44,443 bases of DNA. Origin: Stieleria bergensis. Its GTDB lineage: Bacteria > Planctomycetota > Planctomycetia > Pirellulales > Pirellulaceae. The notes below the pieces were generated by a model. It made no database searches. It saw only the letters and a program-made list of their open reading frames with translations, and was not told where the DNA came from. The stretch covers positions 4,039,077-4,083,519 of the forward strand of contig CP036272.1 in the NCBI GenBank assembly GCA_007745635.1, written 5' to 3'. The position numbers and the translations under genes were made by a program. Shown in pieces: positions 7,875-17,900 of the stretch (the first letter of the stretch is position 1; the number at the start of each line of letters is the position of its first letter).

Positions 7875-8459
7875 TCATGATAAGCTTCTGCCGTTCCATG
7901 ATTCGATGGCCGGCACGTCACTGTTTTCGTGCTGGTAACACAGCACGCTCAGCGACGCGGTGTTGAGGATTAGATGCTCGCCGGTTTGAACGGGCGATCC
8001 GATCCATCTTGCCCCCAGCACTCGCCCGATGTGGCTGTGTGCGAACATGGCGACGTTGCCATCGAGTGCTATCAGACGCTCGATTAGGCGATCCACGCGT
8101 ACTGAAATCTGATCAGGCATTTCGCCACCGGGGCATCCATCGCGAAAGAGATTCCAGCCCGGTCTCTGCTTGAACACGTCCGCGTGCGTATGTCCTTCGT
8201 ATTCGCCGTTGTCCCACTCGATCAAATCGGGTTCTGTCTTCGCGTGTTCGCCGCAACCAGCGAGTTCGCAAGTTTGACGCGCACGTTTCAGTGGACTCGC
8301 CAATACGTGGTCGAACTCGATCGAGCGAATCCGCTCGCCAAGTTTACGTGCTTCATCTTCGCCGTTTGCGGTCAGCTGAATATCGGCGCGGCCGGTATGT
8401 TGCCCCGACTTGGACCACTCGGTCTCGCCGTGTCGCATGAGATAGAGTCGTAGGGTCAT
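7875..8459 (-). CDS. Histidine phosphatase family protein (phosphoglycerate-mutase-like)
   Basis: About 194 residues from the ATG at 8459, whose first bases overlap the phosphoketolase stop (ATGA). The RHG signature is at [11 protein letters not shown], with the second arginine in SPLKRARQT and the second catalytic histidine in [14 protein letters not shown]. The fold is that of the cofactor-dependent phosphoglycerate mutase/phosphatase clan. Coupling to phosphoketolase and acetate kinase suggests a sugar-phosphate or phosphate-recycling role, but the substrate cannot be told from sequence. It is the last gene of the five-gene operon. Confidence 0.88.
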   Translation of the reverse strand: MTLRLYLMRHGETEWSKSGQHTGRADIQLTANGEDEARKLGERIRSIEFDHVLASPLKRARQTCELAGCGEHAKTEPDLIEWDNGEYEGHTHADVFKQRPGWNLFRDGCPGGEMPDQISVRVDRLIERLIALDGNVAMFAHSHIGRVLGARWIGSPVQTGEHLILNTASLSVLCYQHENSDVPAIESWNGRSLS

Positions 8460-10837
8460 TGTTGCTCGCCCCACATCCAATCGCGAATCTCTGGCATGTC
8501 GCGACCGTGCTTGCAGATGTATTTCCGATGCTCGATCAGTTTGTCAGTGAGTTGCTGCTTGAGCACCGCACCTTTCTTGCCGGTTTGTGGCAGGCGGTCG
8601 ATCGTGTCCATGACCAGGTGGAAACGGTCCAGGTCGTTCATGACCGTCATGTCGAACGGTGTTGTGATTGTTCCTTCTTCTTTGTAACCACGTACTTGAA
8701 TGTTGTGATGGTTTGTGCGCCGGTACGTCAGTTGATGGATCAGCGACGGGTAGGCGTGAAACGCAAAAATCACCGGTTTGTCTTTCGTGAACAAGGCATC
8801 GAATTCCATATCGTCCAATCCATGCGGATGCTCGGATCGCGGTTGCAACTTCATCAAATCCACCACATTGACGACGCGAATCTTCAATTTTGGCAGATGT
8901 TGTCGCATAATCGACACTGCTGCGAGCGTTTCCAATGTTGGTACGTCGCCGCAACAGGCCATCACCACATCCGGCTCGCCGTGGTCATCATTGCTGGCCC
9001 AGTCCCAGGATCCGATTCCTGCGGCGCAATGCTTCTCCGCCGCTTCCATCGTCAACCATTGCGGTGCCGGATGCTTTCCGGCGATCACGACATTGACGTA
9101 TTGGCGACTTCGCAGGCAGTGATCCATAACGGATAGCAAGCAATTTGCATCCGGTGGCAAGTAGACTCGAACGACAGACGCTTTCTTGTTGACAACGTGG
9201 TCGATGAAGCCTGGGTCTTGGTGAGTGAATCCGTTGTGGTCTTGTCGCCAAACGTGTGACGCCAGCAAGTAATTCAACGATGCGATTTTGTGTCGCCAGG
9301 GAAGATTGTTCGTGACCTTCAACCACTTGGCGTGCTGGTTGAACATCGAATCGACGATGTGAATGAACGCTTCGTACGAATTGAATAGTCCGTGTCGGCC
9401 GGTTAGCAAGTAACCTTCGAGCCAGCCTTGACATTGATGTTCACTGAGCATTTCCATCACGCGGCCTGCCGGTGCGAGCGACTCGTCGTTATCCACCGTG
9501 CGAGCATCCCACTGGCGATCCGTGACATCGAATACGGCTTCCAGACCGTTGGATGCGGTTTCATCCGGCCCGAAGATGCGAAAGTTCTTTTCGTCTTCGT
9601 TAAGCACGATCACGTCTCGAATGAATCGGCCGAGTTCGTGCGTGTCGCCGATTCCTTTGGTTCCCGGTTCGGGTACATGCACCGCATAGTCACGGAAATC
9701 GGGCAATTCCAAATCATGCAGCAACTTGCCGCCGTTCGCATGCGGGTTCGCTCCCATGCGTCGATCGCCCTTCGGGGCAAGTTCTTCGAGTTCTGATTTC
9801 AGCCGGCCAGTTTCATCGAACAGTTCGTCTGGCCGATAGCTTCGCAGCCAGTCTTCCAACAGTTGTAAGTGCTCGGGGTGAGTCGCAGGATCGGAAATCG
9901 GTACTTGGTGAGCATGAAACGTCCCTTCGATCTGCACGCCATCGACGACCTTCGGTCCCGTCCAACCTTTGGGCGATTTCAACACGATCATCGGCCAGCG
10001 TGGACGCGTTAAGTCTCCGTCTTCTCTCGCGTTGTGCTGGATACACTTGACCTGTTCGATCACGGAGTCCAACGTGGTTGCCATCGCTTCGTGCATTAAC
10101 TCCGGATCGTCTCCTTCGACGAAATAGGGAGTCCATCCGTAACCGCGAAGTAGTTGGTCGAGTTCTTCCTTTTCGATGCGAGCCAAAACGGAGGGATTGG
10201 CGATCTTGTAACCGTTGAGGTGCAGGATTGGCAGTACCGTGCCGTCGCTGGCAGGGTTGAGGAACTTGTTGGAGTGCCATGCAGTTGCCAAAGGTCCGGT
10301 TTCCGCTTCGCCGTCCCCGACGACGCACGCGACGATCAGTTCCGGATTGTCGAACACGGCACCGAAGGAATGGCTGAGCGAATAACCCAGTTCGCCCCCT
10401 TCGTGAATCGAACCGGGGCACTCCGGCGAAGCGTGGCTGGGGATGCCACCGGGAAACGAAAATTGAAGGAACAATTTCTGAAGTCCGTCTTCGTCTTGGC
10501 TGATCTCGGGATAGATTTCGCTATACGTGCCTTCAAGGTAAGTGTTCGCGACAACCGCTGGCCCGCCGTGCCCAGGACCGGACACATAGATCATGTCGAG
10601 GTCGTACTTACTGATGATTCGATTGAGATGCGCGTAGATGAAATTCTGTCCCGGCGTGGTTCCCCAATGCCCGAGCAACATGTGTTTGATGTCGGACAGT
10701 TCCAGCGGTCGCTTGAGCAGCGGATTGTCGAAGAGATACATCTGACCGACGGACAAGTAGTTGGCCGCTCGCCAGTACGCGTCGATGTTGTGCAGAACTT
10801 CGGGAGCTAGTGTTCGTTGTTCTTGTAGCGTTGGCAT
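8456..10837 (-). CDS. xfp: Phosphoketolase (xylulose-5-P/fructose-6-P type)
   Basis: 793 residues from ATG 10837 ([14 protein letters not shown]); the frame extends upstream without a start of family type. It converts xylulose 5-phosphate or fructose 6-phosphate plus phosphate to acetyl phosphate with thiamine diphosphate. Visible signatures are SGPGHGGPA, the ThDP-binding [25 protein letters not shown], and the C-terminal domain with [18 protein letters not shown]. Length is normal for the family. Acetate kinase ends two bases upstream, so acetyl phosphate can be turned directly into acetate and ATP. Cytosolic. Confidence 0.97.
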   Translation of the reverse strand: MPTLQEQRTLAPEVLHNIDAYWRAANYLSVGQMYLFDNPLLKRPLELSDIKHMLLGHWGTTPGQNFIYAHLNRIISKYDLDMIYVSGPGHGGPAVVANTYLEGTYSEIYPEISQDEDGLQKLFLQFSFPGGIPSHASPECPGSIHEGGELGYSLSHSFGAVFDNPELIVACVVGDGEAETGPLATAWHSNKFLNPASDGTVLPILHLNGYKIANPSVLARIEKEELDQLLRGYGWTPYFVEGDDPELMHEAMATTLDSVIEQVKCIQHNAREDGDLTRPRWPMIVLKSPKGWTGPKVVDGVQIEGTFHAHQVPISDPATHPEHLQLLEDWLRSYRPDELFDETGRLKSELEELAPKGDRRMGANPHANGGKLLHDLELPDFRDYAVHVPEPGTKGIGDTHELGRFIRDVIVLNEDEKNFRIFGPDETASNGLEAVFDVTDRQWDARTVDNDESLAPAGRVMEMLSEHQCQGWLEGYLLTGRHGLFNSYEAFIHIVDSMFNQHAKWLKVTNNLPWRHKIASLNYLLASHVWRQDHNGFTHQDPGFIDHVVNKKASVVRVYLPPDANCLLSVMDHCLRSRQYVNVVIAGKHPAPQWLTMEAAEKHCAAGIGSWDWASNDDHGEPDVVMACCGDVPTLETLAAVSIMRQHLPKLKIRVVNVVDLMKLQPRSEHPHGLDDMEFDALFTKDKPVIFAFHAYPSLIHQLTYRRTNHHNIQVRGYKEEGTITTPFDMTVMNDLDRFHLVMDTIDRLPQTGKKGAVLKQQLTDKLIEHRKYICKHGRDMPEIRDWMWGEQQ

Positions 10838-10839
10838 GG

Positions 10840-12087
10840 TTAGGTTCCTTGTTTTGTAGCGGAAGTCGTCGAGACTTTCGGCGAGTGTGGATCGAAAATC
10901 TTGACAAGCTTCGCGACGGTTTCGGAGACCGATTGGGCAAGCACAACTTCTTCGTTGGTAGGTATGATTCGCACGCCGACGCGGGCAACCATCGGCGAGA
11001 TCATCGGCGAATTTTCTAAGTTGCGTTTTTCGTTCAGCTCGATACCGAGATACTTGAGCCCTTCGCAAATTCGGACGCGAATCACGGGCGAGTGCTCGCC
11101 GATACCGCCAGCAAAGACGAGCGTGTCGAGGCCACCCAAGGCCGCCACATAAGCGCCGATACATTTCTTTGCTTGGTAGCAGAACAACGCGATCGCTTCT
11201 GTGGCGCGAATATCGGTTGCCTCGACTGCGAGAAGGTCGCGCATGTCCGAACTTGTTTCCGACACCCCCAGCATCCCAGATTCATGATTCACCATCTGGT
11301 CGAACTGGTCTGCTGTCATTCCTTCGTGCTGCGTCAGAAAGCGAAACAGTCCTGGGTCCAGATCGCCGGTGCGAGTACTCATCGGCAGGCCAGCCGAAGG
11401 GGTGAACCCCATGCTGGTATCAATGCACTGTCCGTCACGAACCGCTGCCATGCTTGCCCCGTTTCCAAGGTGAGCCAGGATTACGCGACCACTGACTGCC
11501 GCCGGATCACCCATCCGATTGAGTTCCTGCATCAGATATTCGTAGGACAAACCATGGAATCCATAGCGTTGGACACCCTTCGATTCGTAGCGGCGCGGGA
11601 TCGGAAGCAATGTTGCCACGCGCGGCATCGTGCGGTGAAAAGCCGTGTCGAAACAGACGACTTGCGGAAGATTGGGACTGCGAGTGCGTAACGCTTCGAT
11701 CAGTGCAATCTCACCAGGCAAATGGCTCGGCGCATACGGACTGATGCGGTACAGTTCGTCAATCAATTCTTGCGTGACCAACTCGGGCATGGTGTATTGC
11801 ATCCCATGAACAACGCGGTGCCCAATCGCATTGACGGAATCAAGCACTTCATTGGTTTGGAGCCAGTCAACAAAGAAATCAACGGTCGAGGCGTAGTCCG
11901 TTGCGTCTATGTCGAGCGTTGTCGATTCCTCGCTGTCTTGTTCGCAAAACGTCAATCGCGTACCGCTGCCTCCGATGCGATCCACTTTTCCCGTCAGGCC
12001 ACGCGAGAGCGAGTCACCAACGCGATAAACCGAAAACTTGATCGTCGAGGAACCGCCGTTGATTGTCAGAATCGTTTCACCGCTCAT
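10840..12087 (-). CDS. ackA: Acetate kinase
   Basis: 415 residues from ATG 12087 ([18 protein letters not shown]); in-frame upstream ATGs to 12138 would add residues not typical of the family. It transfers phosphate between acetyl phosphate and ADP. Signatures are the N-terminal NGGSSTIKF loop, [30 protein letters not shown] and [14 protein letters not shown]. Its stop is two bases before the phosphoketolase start, which places the two in one transcript for substrate-level ATP formation. Confidence 0.96.
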   Translation of the reverse strand: MSGETILTINGGSSTIKFSVYRVGDSLSRGLTGKVDRIGGSGTRLTFCEQDSEESTTLDIDATDYASTVDFFVDWLQTNEVLDSVNAIGHRVVHGMQYTMPELVTQELIDELYRISPYAPSHLPGEIALIEALRTRSPNLPQVVCFDTAFHRTMPRVATLLPIPRRYESKGVQRYGFHGLSYEYLMQELNRMGDPAAVSGRVILAHLGNGASMAAVRDGQCIDTSMGFTPSAGLPMSTRTGDLDPGLFRFLTQHEGMTADQFDQMVNHESGMLGVSETSSDMRDLLAVEATDIRATEAIALFCYQAKKCIGAYVAALGGLDTLVFAGGIGEHSPVIRVRICEGLKYLGIELNEKRNLENSPMISPMVARVGVRIIPTNEEVVLAQSVSETVAKLVKIFDPHSPKVSTTSATKQGT

Positions 12088-12122
12088 CGTTGCAAACCTC
12101 ATCGCCGCTTGGTCAGGCGGTG

Positions 12123-12482
12123 TCATTCCGCAATCCATAGACGAGCTGCTTCGATGTCACTTTGATCGAAGTAGCGAATTTTGGCTGTCGTGAACGGCTT
12201 GCAGAAGATTGCCATGCCGTGCTCCCACTTCGTCTCGCCGACAATCGCCAGGCGCTCGATGTCGTTGAAGTGCTTCGCGTCAAATTTGATGTCTTGCCAC
12301 ATCGCACCCGCATCCCAGCCGTGAAAATCGTGCATGGAAAACAGAATGCGAATCTTGCCGCATTCTTTGATTTGGCTTTCCACCGATGGCAGAAACGATT
12401 CGTAGGCTTCTATATCAAGCTTCCCAGTGAATTGAATTTCCAAGATGTTTCCATGTTGGACTTCACTCAATTCGACAGACAT
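12123..12482 (-). CDS. STAS/SEC14-like (SpoIIAA-like) protein
   Basis: 119 residues from ATG 12482; an upstream in-frame ATG at 12563 would add a non-conserved leader. The pattern LEIQFTGKLDIEAYESFLP, then ILFSMHDFHGWDAGAMWQDI and RLAIVGETKWEHGM, is that of SpoIIAA-like (DUF3478) proteins, which have a CRAL-TRIO/STAS fold. In proteobacteria relatives sit in stress or dormancy clusters. A signalling or lipid-binding role is possible; none is proven. It lies between the dehydrogenase and acetate kinase genes on the same strand. Confidence 0.8.
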   Translation of the reverse strand: MSVELSEVQHGNILEIQFTGKLDIEAYESFLPSVESQIKECGKIRILFSMHDFHGWDAGAMWQDIKFDAKHFNDIERLAIVGETKWEHGMAIFCKPFTTAKIRYFDQSDIEAARLWIAE

Positions 12483-12570
12483 AGCGGCTTCCTCTTGATT
12501 GTGATGAGTGAACTCTTTGTCAAACCATGCAAACGCAGTGCCAAGAGTCCAGCTTAAGCGCAACTTCGGC

Positions 12571-13638
12571 TCACGCTTTGAACCGAATCAGTGGTTTCAG
12601 GATTCCGTCTTCTTTGGTTTCCATCATGTGCAACGCTTTATCAACGTCATCGAATGCAAATCGGTGCGTCGTCAGCGGCGAAGGATCGACTCTGCCATGT
12701 TCGATCAGTCCCAGCAAACGCGACATGCGGACGTTTCCGCCAGGGCACAAGCCCGTGCGAATGACTTTGTCGCCCATGCCGACACCCCAATCCACTCTCG
12801 GAATATCCACGCTGTCGCCGTGGCCGAAGTAGCCTGCGACCGAGATCGTGCCGCCAGGACGAGTTGCCTTCACGCAAGCCTCGAATGTTGACTGACCGCC
12901 GAGACATTCGATTGCCGAATCAACACCGACTCCACCCGTCAGTTTGCGAATCTCTTCCACAGGGTCGCCCTGCGTGTAGTTGATCGTTTCGTCCGCTCCG
13001 AAATGCCGAGACATCTCCAAGCGTTTTGACACTCCGTCCACTCCGATGACCAGCCCCGCGCCGAGCAACCGCGCGCCGACCGTTGCCATCAGTCCGACGG
13101 GACCTTGAGCGAAGATTGCCACGGTGCCACCCAAAGGAATATTCGCGTGTTCGGCACCCATGAATCCGGTCGAAAGCATGTCACAGGCATAGACCGCGAT
13201 GTCGTCAGAGATTGATGCGGGAATGTGCGTCAGGTTTGCGTTTGCATCGTTGACGTGGAAATACTCCGCGAAGTTGCCGTCCTTGGAGTTAGCGTACTTC
13301 CAGCCGCCGAGCATCGTTCCGCACTGAGACGGGTAGCCGCGCTGACAGTTTTCGCAATGGAAACAAGGCGTGATCGCGTTTACCGCCACACGATCGCCCT
13401 CCTTGAATCCATGCACTTCGCCCCCGAGTTTCGCGACAACGCCAACGGCTTCGTGCCCAAGCGTCATGTTGTGCCGATCACCGATCGCCCCCTTAAGCGT
13501 ATGGACGTCGGAAGTGCAGACCAACGCCCGAGTTGTTTTCACGATTGCATCGTTCGGACCTGGTTCGGGAATCTGCTTGTCAACAAACGCGACTTTGCCG
13601 AGTCCTTGCATCACAAACGCTTTCATGGTCTTCGTCAT
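12571..13638 (-). CDS. Zinc-dependent alcohol dehydrogenase (MDR family, secondary-alcohol type)
   Basis: 355 residues from ATG 13638 (MTKTMKAFVMQGLGKVAF). The catalytic-zinc region shows VCTSDVH and LGHEAVGVV. A structural-zinc lobe with CFHCENCQRGYPSQC is present, and the nucleotide-binding glycine stretch is in FAQGPVGLMATVGARLLGAG. The pattern resembles bacterial NADP-dependent secondary alcohol/isopropanol dehydrogenases (GHEAVG, GWKYANSKDGNFAEYFHV). It probably disposes of reducing equivalents or oxidises small alcohols. It is first in the operon leading to phosphoketolase, so a fermentative context is likely. Confidence 0.9.
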   Translation of the reverse strand: MTKTMKAFVMQGLGKVAFVDKQIPEPGPNDAIVKTTRALVCTSDVHTLKGAIGDRHNMTLGHEAVGVVAKLGGEVHGFKEGDRVAVNAITPCFHCENCQRGYPSQCGTMLGGWKYANSKDGNFAEYFHVNDANANLTHIPASISDDIAVYACDMLSTGFMGAEHANIPLGGTVAIFAQGPVGLMATVGARLLGAGLVIGVDGVSKRLEMSRHFGADETINYTQGDPVEEIRKLTGGVGVDSAIECLGGQSTFEACVKATRPGGTISVAGYFGHGDSVDIPRVDWGVGMGDKVIRTGLCPGGNVRMSRLLGLIEHGRVDPSPLTTHRFAFDDVDKALHMMETKEDGILKPLIRFKA

Positions 13639-13733
13639 CGTTGATCGCCTTTTTGAGATTCGTTTTGGTCTCAGAAATGCAATCACTGTGCCGCTGAGGA
13701 AAACAGGGAGAAAGCATGGACTTTCCTCAAACA

Positions 13734-13764
13734 CTGCGCGATAACGCGCAGCTTGTGCGCACAA
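13734..13764. promoter_or_regulatory. Two adjacent palindromes in a divergent promoter region
   Basis: The first is CTGCGCG-ATAA-CGCGCAG (13734-13751), a perfect 7-bp stem. Two bases later is the perfect 12-bp palindrome TTGTGCGCACAA (13753-13764). They lie 28 bp before the MgtC start and about 100 bp upstream of the dehydrogenase start on the other strand, a good place for a shared operator. Regulator unknown. Confidence 0.45.
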
Positions 13765-13792
13765 CGACTTAATCATCACCAAGGTAAACAGC

Positions 13793-14245
13793 ATGAATTA
13801 CATCGATGCGTTTATCCCAACCGCGGCGGCCATTGGACTGGGCGGCGTGATTGGGATGGAGCGACAAATCAGCGGACACTTTGCCGGTTTACGCACACAC
13901 ATGCTGGTGTCGCTCGGCTCGGCGCTGTTCGTGTTGGCATGTCGCGATTTGACCGCTCAGTCGGCGGTCGATTTGACGCGTGTTGTACAGGGAATCGCGG
14001 CAGGTGTCGGATTCATCGGCGCGGGCACCATTTTGAAGACGAAACACGAGCATGGGGTGCTAGGCTTAACGTCGGCTACCACGATCTGGCTGTCAGCAGC
14101 AATCGGAACCGCCTGCGGTCTAGGCCAATATCCGCTGGCGGTCACCAGTGCCGTGATGACGATCGTCGTTCTGGTCATTCTGCGACCCGTTGAAGATCAC
14201 TTCGGCAACAGGGCGAAGAAAGAACGCAAGGATGATACCGTTTGA
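13793..14245 (+). CDS. MgtC/SapB family membrane protein
   Basis: 150 residues. The N-terminal MgtC core has AAAIGLGGVIGMERQ, GLRTHMLVSLGSALF, VVQGIAAGVGFIGAGTIL and GLTSATTIWLSAAIGTACG, with four to five hydrophobic segments. The short C-terminus (DHFGNRAKKERKDDTV) lacks the cytosolic ACT-like domain of longer MgtC proteins. Known relatives help bacteria with Mg2+ limitation, acid or intracellular stress by modulating ATP synthase or phosphate uptake. It is divergent from the fermentation operon. Confidence 0.88.
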   Translation: MNYIDAFIPTAAAIGLGGVIGMERQISGHFAGLRTHMLVSLGSALFVLACRDLTAQSAVDLTRVVQGIAAGVGFIGAGTILKTKHEHGVLGLTSATTIWLSAAIGTACGLGQYPLAVTSAVMTIVVLVILRPVEDHFGNRAKKERKDDTV

Positions 14246-14324
14246 CACAACTTATGCGAATCAAGTCAGCAAGCTAAGTCTCATGACATTGAGTTCGAAC
14301 AATTAAATGCCTTGGTCGAGTTTG

Positions 14325-14996
14325 TCAACTGTTCTCGATCATCGAATGGAATGCCAGGCGACTCAGTTCGGCCGCCGTGCCGACGTTGAGTTTGCGTTTG
14401 AGGTGTTCGCGGTGGGTATCGATCGTGTGCGTGCTGAGCATGAGTTGATCGGCGATGGCTCCTGTCGTCAGGCCTTCGCCAATCAGGCGGAAGATTTCTT
14501 TCTCGCGATCGCTCAAACGCTCCGTTGGTTCTTGTTCGACCGACGTATTGCTGAGCGCGGATGCGACCAAGCGGGCTTGCAAAGCATCGCTGAGGAATCG
14601 TTCTCCTTTGAGAACAGTTCGGATCGCTTCGATCAACTTTTCATTGCTTTCTTGTTTGTTCAGATACCCGAGCGCTCCGGCTCGCATCGCGCGTTCGGCG
14701 TACAGTGATTCCTTGTACGCCGAGATCGCGAGGAACTTGACCGTCGGGTTTTTGCTCCGGACTCGCTTGATCAGGTCGATACCGTTGCCGGAACCCAGCG
14801 AGATGTCGACTAACACCAAGTCGGGGCTTTGCTGAGTAATCAACGTGAAACCTTCGTCTTCGGTCGCTGCCACTTCGCAGATCTCCCATCCGGTTTGGGC
14901 GGTGATCCGCATCGACAATCCGTCTCGCATCATCGGGTGGTCGTCGACCAAGAAAATGCGACACCGTGTTTGCAATTGGTTCATCCTGTTTTCCAT
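14325..14996 (-). CDS. NarL/LuxR-family response regulator
   Basis: About 223 residues. The ATG at 14996 overlaps the kinase stop (TAATG), which makes it the likely start. The receiver domain has the acidic pair in IFLVDDHPMMRDGL, the phospho-acceptor Asp in LVLVDISLG and the switch Lys in YLNKQES. The C-terminal LuxR-type HTH is LSDREKEIFRLIGEG and then STHTIDTHREHLKRKL. It is surely the partner of the coupled sensor kinase and a candidate regulator of the surrounding stress genes. Confidence 0.93.
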   Translation of the reverse strand: MENRMNQLQTRCRIFLVDDHPMMRDGLSMRITAQTGWEICEVAATEDEGFTLITQQSPDLVLVDISLGSGNGIDLIKRVRSKNPTVKFLAISAYKESLYAERAMRAGALGYLNKQESNEKLIEAIRTVLKGERFLSDALQARLVASALSNTSVEQEPTERLSDREKEIFRLIGEGLTTGAIADQLMLSTHTIDTHREHLKRKLNVGTAAELSRLAFHSMIENS

Positions 14997-17900
14997 TATG
15001 TTGTGATCTTGCATTGAACGATGGTTCCGTCGTTGCTCCCCGGCGAAATCGACAGGACGCCGCCGATCACATGGGCACGGTATTCCATTATTTGCAAACC
15101 CATGCCTTCCCTGCGGTGTTGTCGCAAGTTGGCTTCGTCGACCCCGATTCCGTTGTCGCTAACTTCCAGTTCCGTTTGGTCGTCGCCTGTCGATAGCGAG
15201 ATGCGGATGTCGGTGGCCTTGCCGTGCCGCTGAGCATTGTTGACCGCCTCTTGGGCGATTCGATACAGGTGCGTTGCGACCGTGTTGCTCTCAATGGACG
15301 GTGGCCCATGTTGGGCGAAACTGCAGGCAACCTTTCCGATCACGGTCGTCCTGCTGGCAAGTTCGGTCAGTGCCGATTGCAGTCCCTCGGCGTCGACCTG
15401 GACCGGCATGATCCCGTGCGAAAGCGACTGGACATGCTGGTTGGCTTCTTTCAATCCTCGCACCAACTTGGAAGACGTTTCCATGCACCGTGACATTTCT
15501 TCGTGGCTGAACGAGATCGGATCGTGATCGTCGCTCATTGCTTGCACTTTCTGGGCAAACAAGTCTTCGATGGTTCCAGCGATCAGTGACAATCCGGTCA
15601 ATTCCTGTTGCGTGCCGTCATGCAATTCTTGTCCGATTCGTTGCTGTTCATTGGAGGCGATTTCGAGGACGTGGTCTTTGCTCTCTTTCAGTGATCGCTC
15701 CAAGGTCAGCCGATCGGTTAGGTCCACGAACGTAATGACCACCCCGGAGACATGATCGCCTTTGGAGCGGTAGGGAAGAATTCGACGCAGGTAAAGTCGC
15801 GAATTCTGGGCGACGATCTCGTGTTGAATGGGTTCAGAACCTTCGACCACCTTTCGGCAATCGCTCCGAAGTTCGTCATCGTCAAAACGCGGCGTGATGT
15901 CATCCAGTGGACGCCCCAAGTCGGTCAGACGCAGATTGAAGAGAGCCACGGTCGGCGGCGTGAACCGCTGAATATGCAGATCGGTGTCCAGAAACAGTGT
16001 CGGGATCTCAGTGCTGGCGATCAGATTCAGGATGTCATTGTTGGCAACGTCCAATTCTTTCACTTTATCGAGCAATTCGATGTTCACCGTACTGAGTTCT
16101 TCATTAAGTGATTGAAGTTCCTCTTTGGACGTTTCGAGTTCCTCATTGGCCGATTGAAGTTCCTCGTTCATTGACATGATTTCTTCATTGGAAGACTTCA
16201 AATCTTCGTTGGCTCCCTCGAGCTCGGCAATCACGCCGCCCAGTTTCTCGGTATTGCCTTGAAGCGCTAGCTCCATTTGGTGAACGTAGTTGGGTTCAGA
16301 CGCCTGTCGAAGCCGATCTCGCCAGAGACTGGACGGCCCGAAGCGGAGTCGGTGAATAAGCCTGCTGAGGTATCCTTGCGGATGCTTGGGGTTGGTTGGA
16401 TCGCCGCCCCTCGAAGGCTTATCCACAAAGTTGACCAGCAGGAGGGTCTCAGTGTCTGCAGCAAGCTTCTCAACACGAATGTTTACTCCACATTGGATTG
16501 AGTCTTCTCCTCGCTTGATTGCCGTGACGAAGCTTACGTTGGTTTCCTCCGCGAAGCATTTTTGGCAAGCGAATCGCAGTTTGGTTCGCAAGCCAGGACG
16601 ACACATCGCCATTAGGCTTGGTGTCAATTCACCGGCGGGAAATTCAAGGTAATCGACCATCGGGCCGGTGACGTAGAGGACTTCATAACGGCGATTGATC
16701 AGTGCCGTTGCCGGTGCGTAGTGGGAGATGAGCGACTTTTCGACCAGGCTCTTGTACGTCTGACGCGGTGGAATTTTCGTTGACAGGTTTGTTTGGGGGC
16801 TATGCGATGCGTTCGTTGTAGCGATCGGAAAAGAAAGCTGTTTGCGGCGACTGGTTGGCAACTTTTGAAAGATCCGCCATTTCTTCGAGATGGGCTTGAA
16901 GAGGTCGCTGGCGTTGCCGAGCGATTCCGCTGGCCCCAAGACGAGCAAGCCGCCATCGGCCAAGGCGAAATGAAAGATGGAGAGAACTCGTTGCTGCATC
17001 TCGGGTTCAAGATAGATCAGCAGGTTTCGGCAGGAGATCAGATCGATTTTCGAGAATGGCGGATCGCTGATCACGTGTTGCCGCGAGAACACGATCGCGT
17101 CACGCAGTTGCTTGCCGATTTGGTAGTGAGTGTCCTCCGCCTCCGTAAAGAATCGCTTCAAACGGTCTGCGGAGACATCAGCAGAGATGCTGGCAGGGTA
17201 GATCCCCGCGCGAGCGATTGCGATTGCCGCTTCATCAACATCGCTCGCAAACAACTGGATTGGCTTCGCAATACCCGGCCTAGGTGACGAGGTGACGAGG
17301 TGACGAGGTGACGAGGTGACGAGTCCTTCGGAAAGGGGCCCGTCACCTCGTCCACTACCAGTTGCGTTACGCAACGCTACGCTGTCCACATGCTTGTCAA
17401 GACATTCGATGATCAATAGTGCAAGCGAATAAGCTTCTTCACCTGTCGCACATCCGGGCACCCAAACTCGAAAGGGAAAACGATCGTCTTCACGCGCGGC
17501 AAGATCAGGTCGAAGTTTTGCCGACAGCGCGTCGTAGGCTTCCGGGTCACGAAAGAAAGCCGTCACGCTGATCAGCAGGTCGCGATAAAGTGCGGTGACT
17601 TCCGCAGAGTCATTTCCTAGAAGCTGAATGTAACGCTCGAACGTTTCTAATTGATGCAGTCCCATCCGGCGTTGAATGCGGCGGAGCACCATGCTCTTGC
17701 GGTAGCAGCGAAAATCGAATTTTGTGTGCTTTCGCAGCAACTCGACAATGCGATCAAGCTGTCCGTCTTCAGCTTGGATCTCCACCTTCGCCAACGTCGC
17801 GGAGTTGATATAGGGTTGCCGCATGTACCGCACGAGCACCTCGGGCATCTCGGCGGGCGGCAGCACGTAGTCGCTCAAGCCTTCGCGGATCACGCTGGAT

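Noticed and set aside
8459..9136. 225-residue plus-strand ORF and other long ORFs opposite phosphoketolase
   Set aside because: Shadow frames of a highly conserved gene; no motif, no ribosome-binding site.
17283..17353. CRISPR-like array
   Set aside because: Direct contiguous 8-bp units without spacers, inside a coding frame; a simple tandem repeat.
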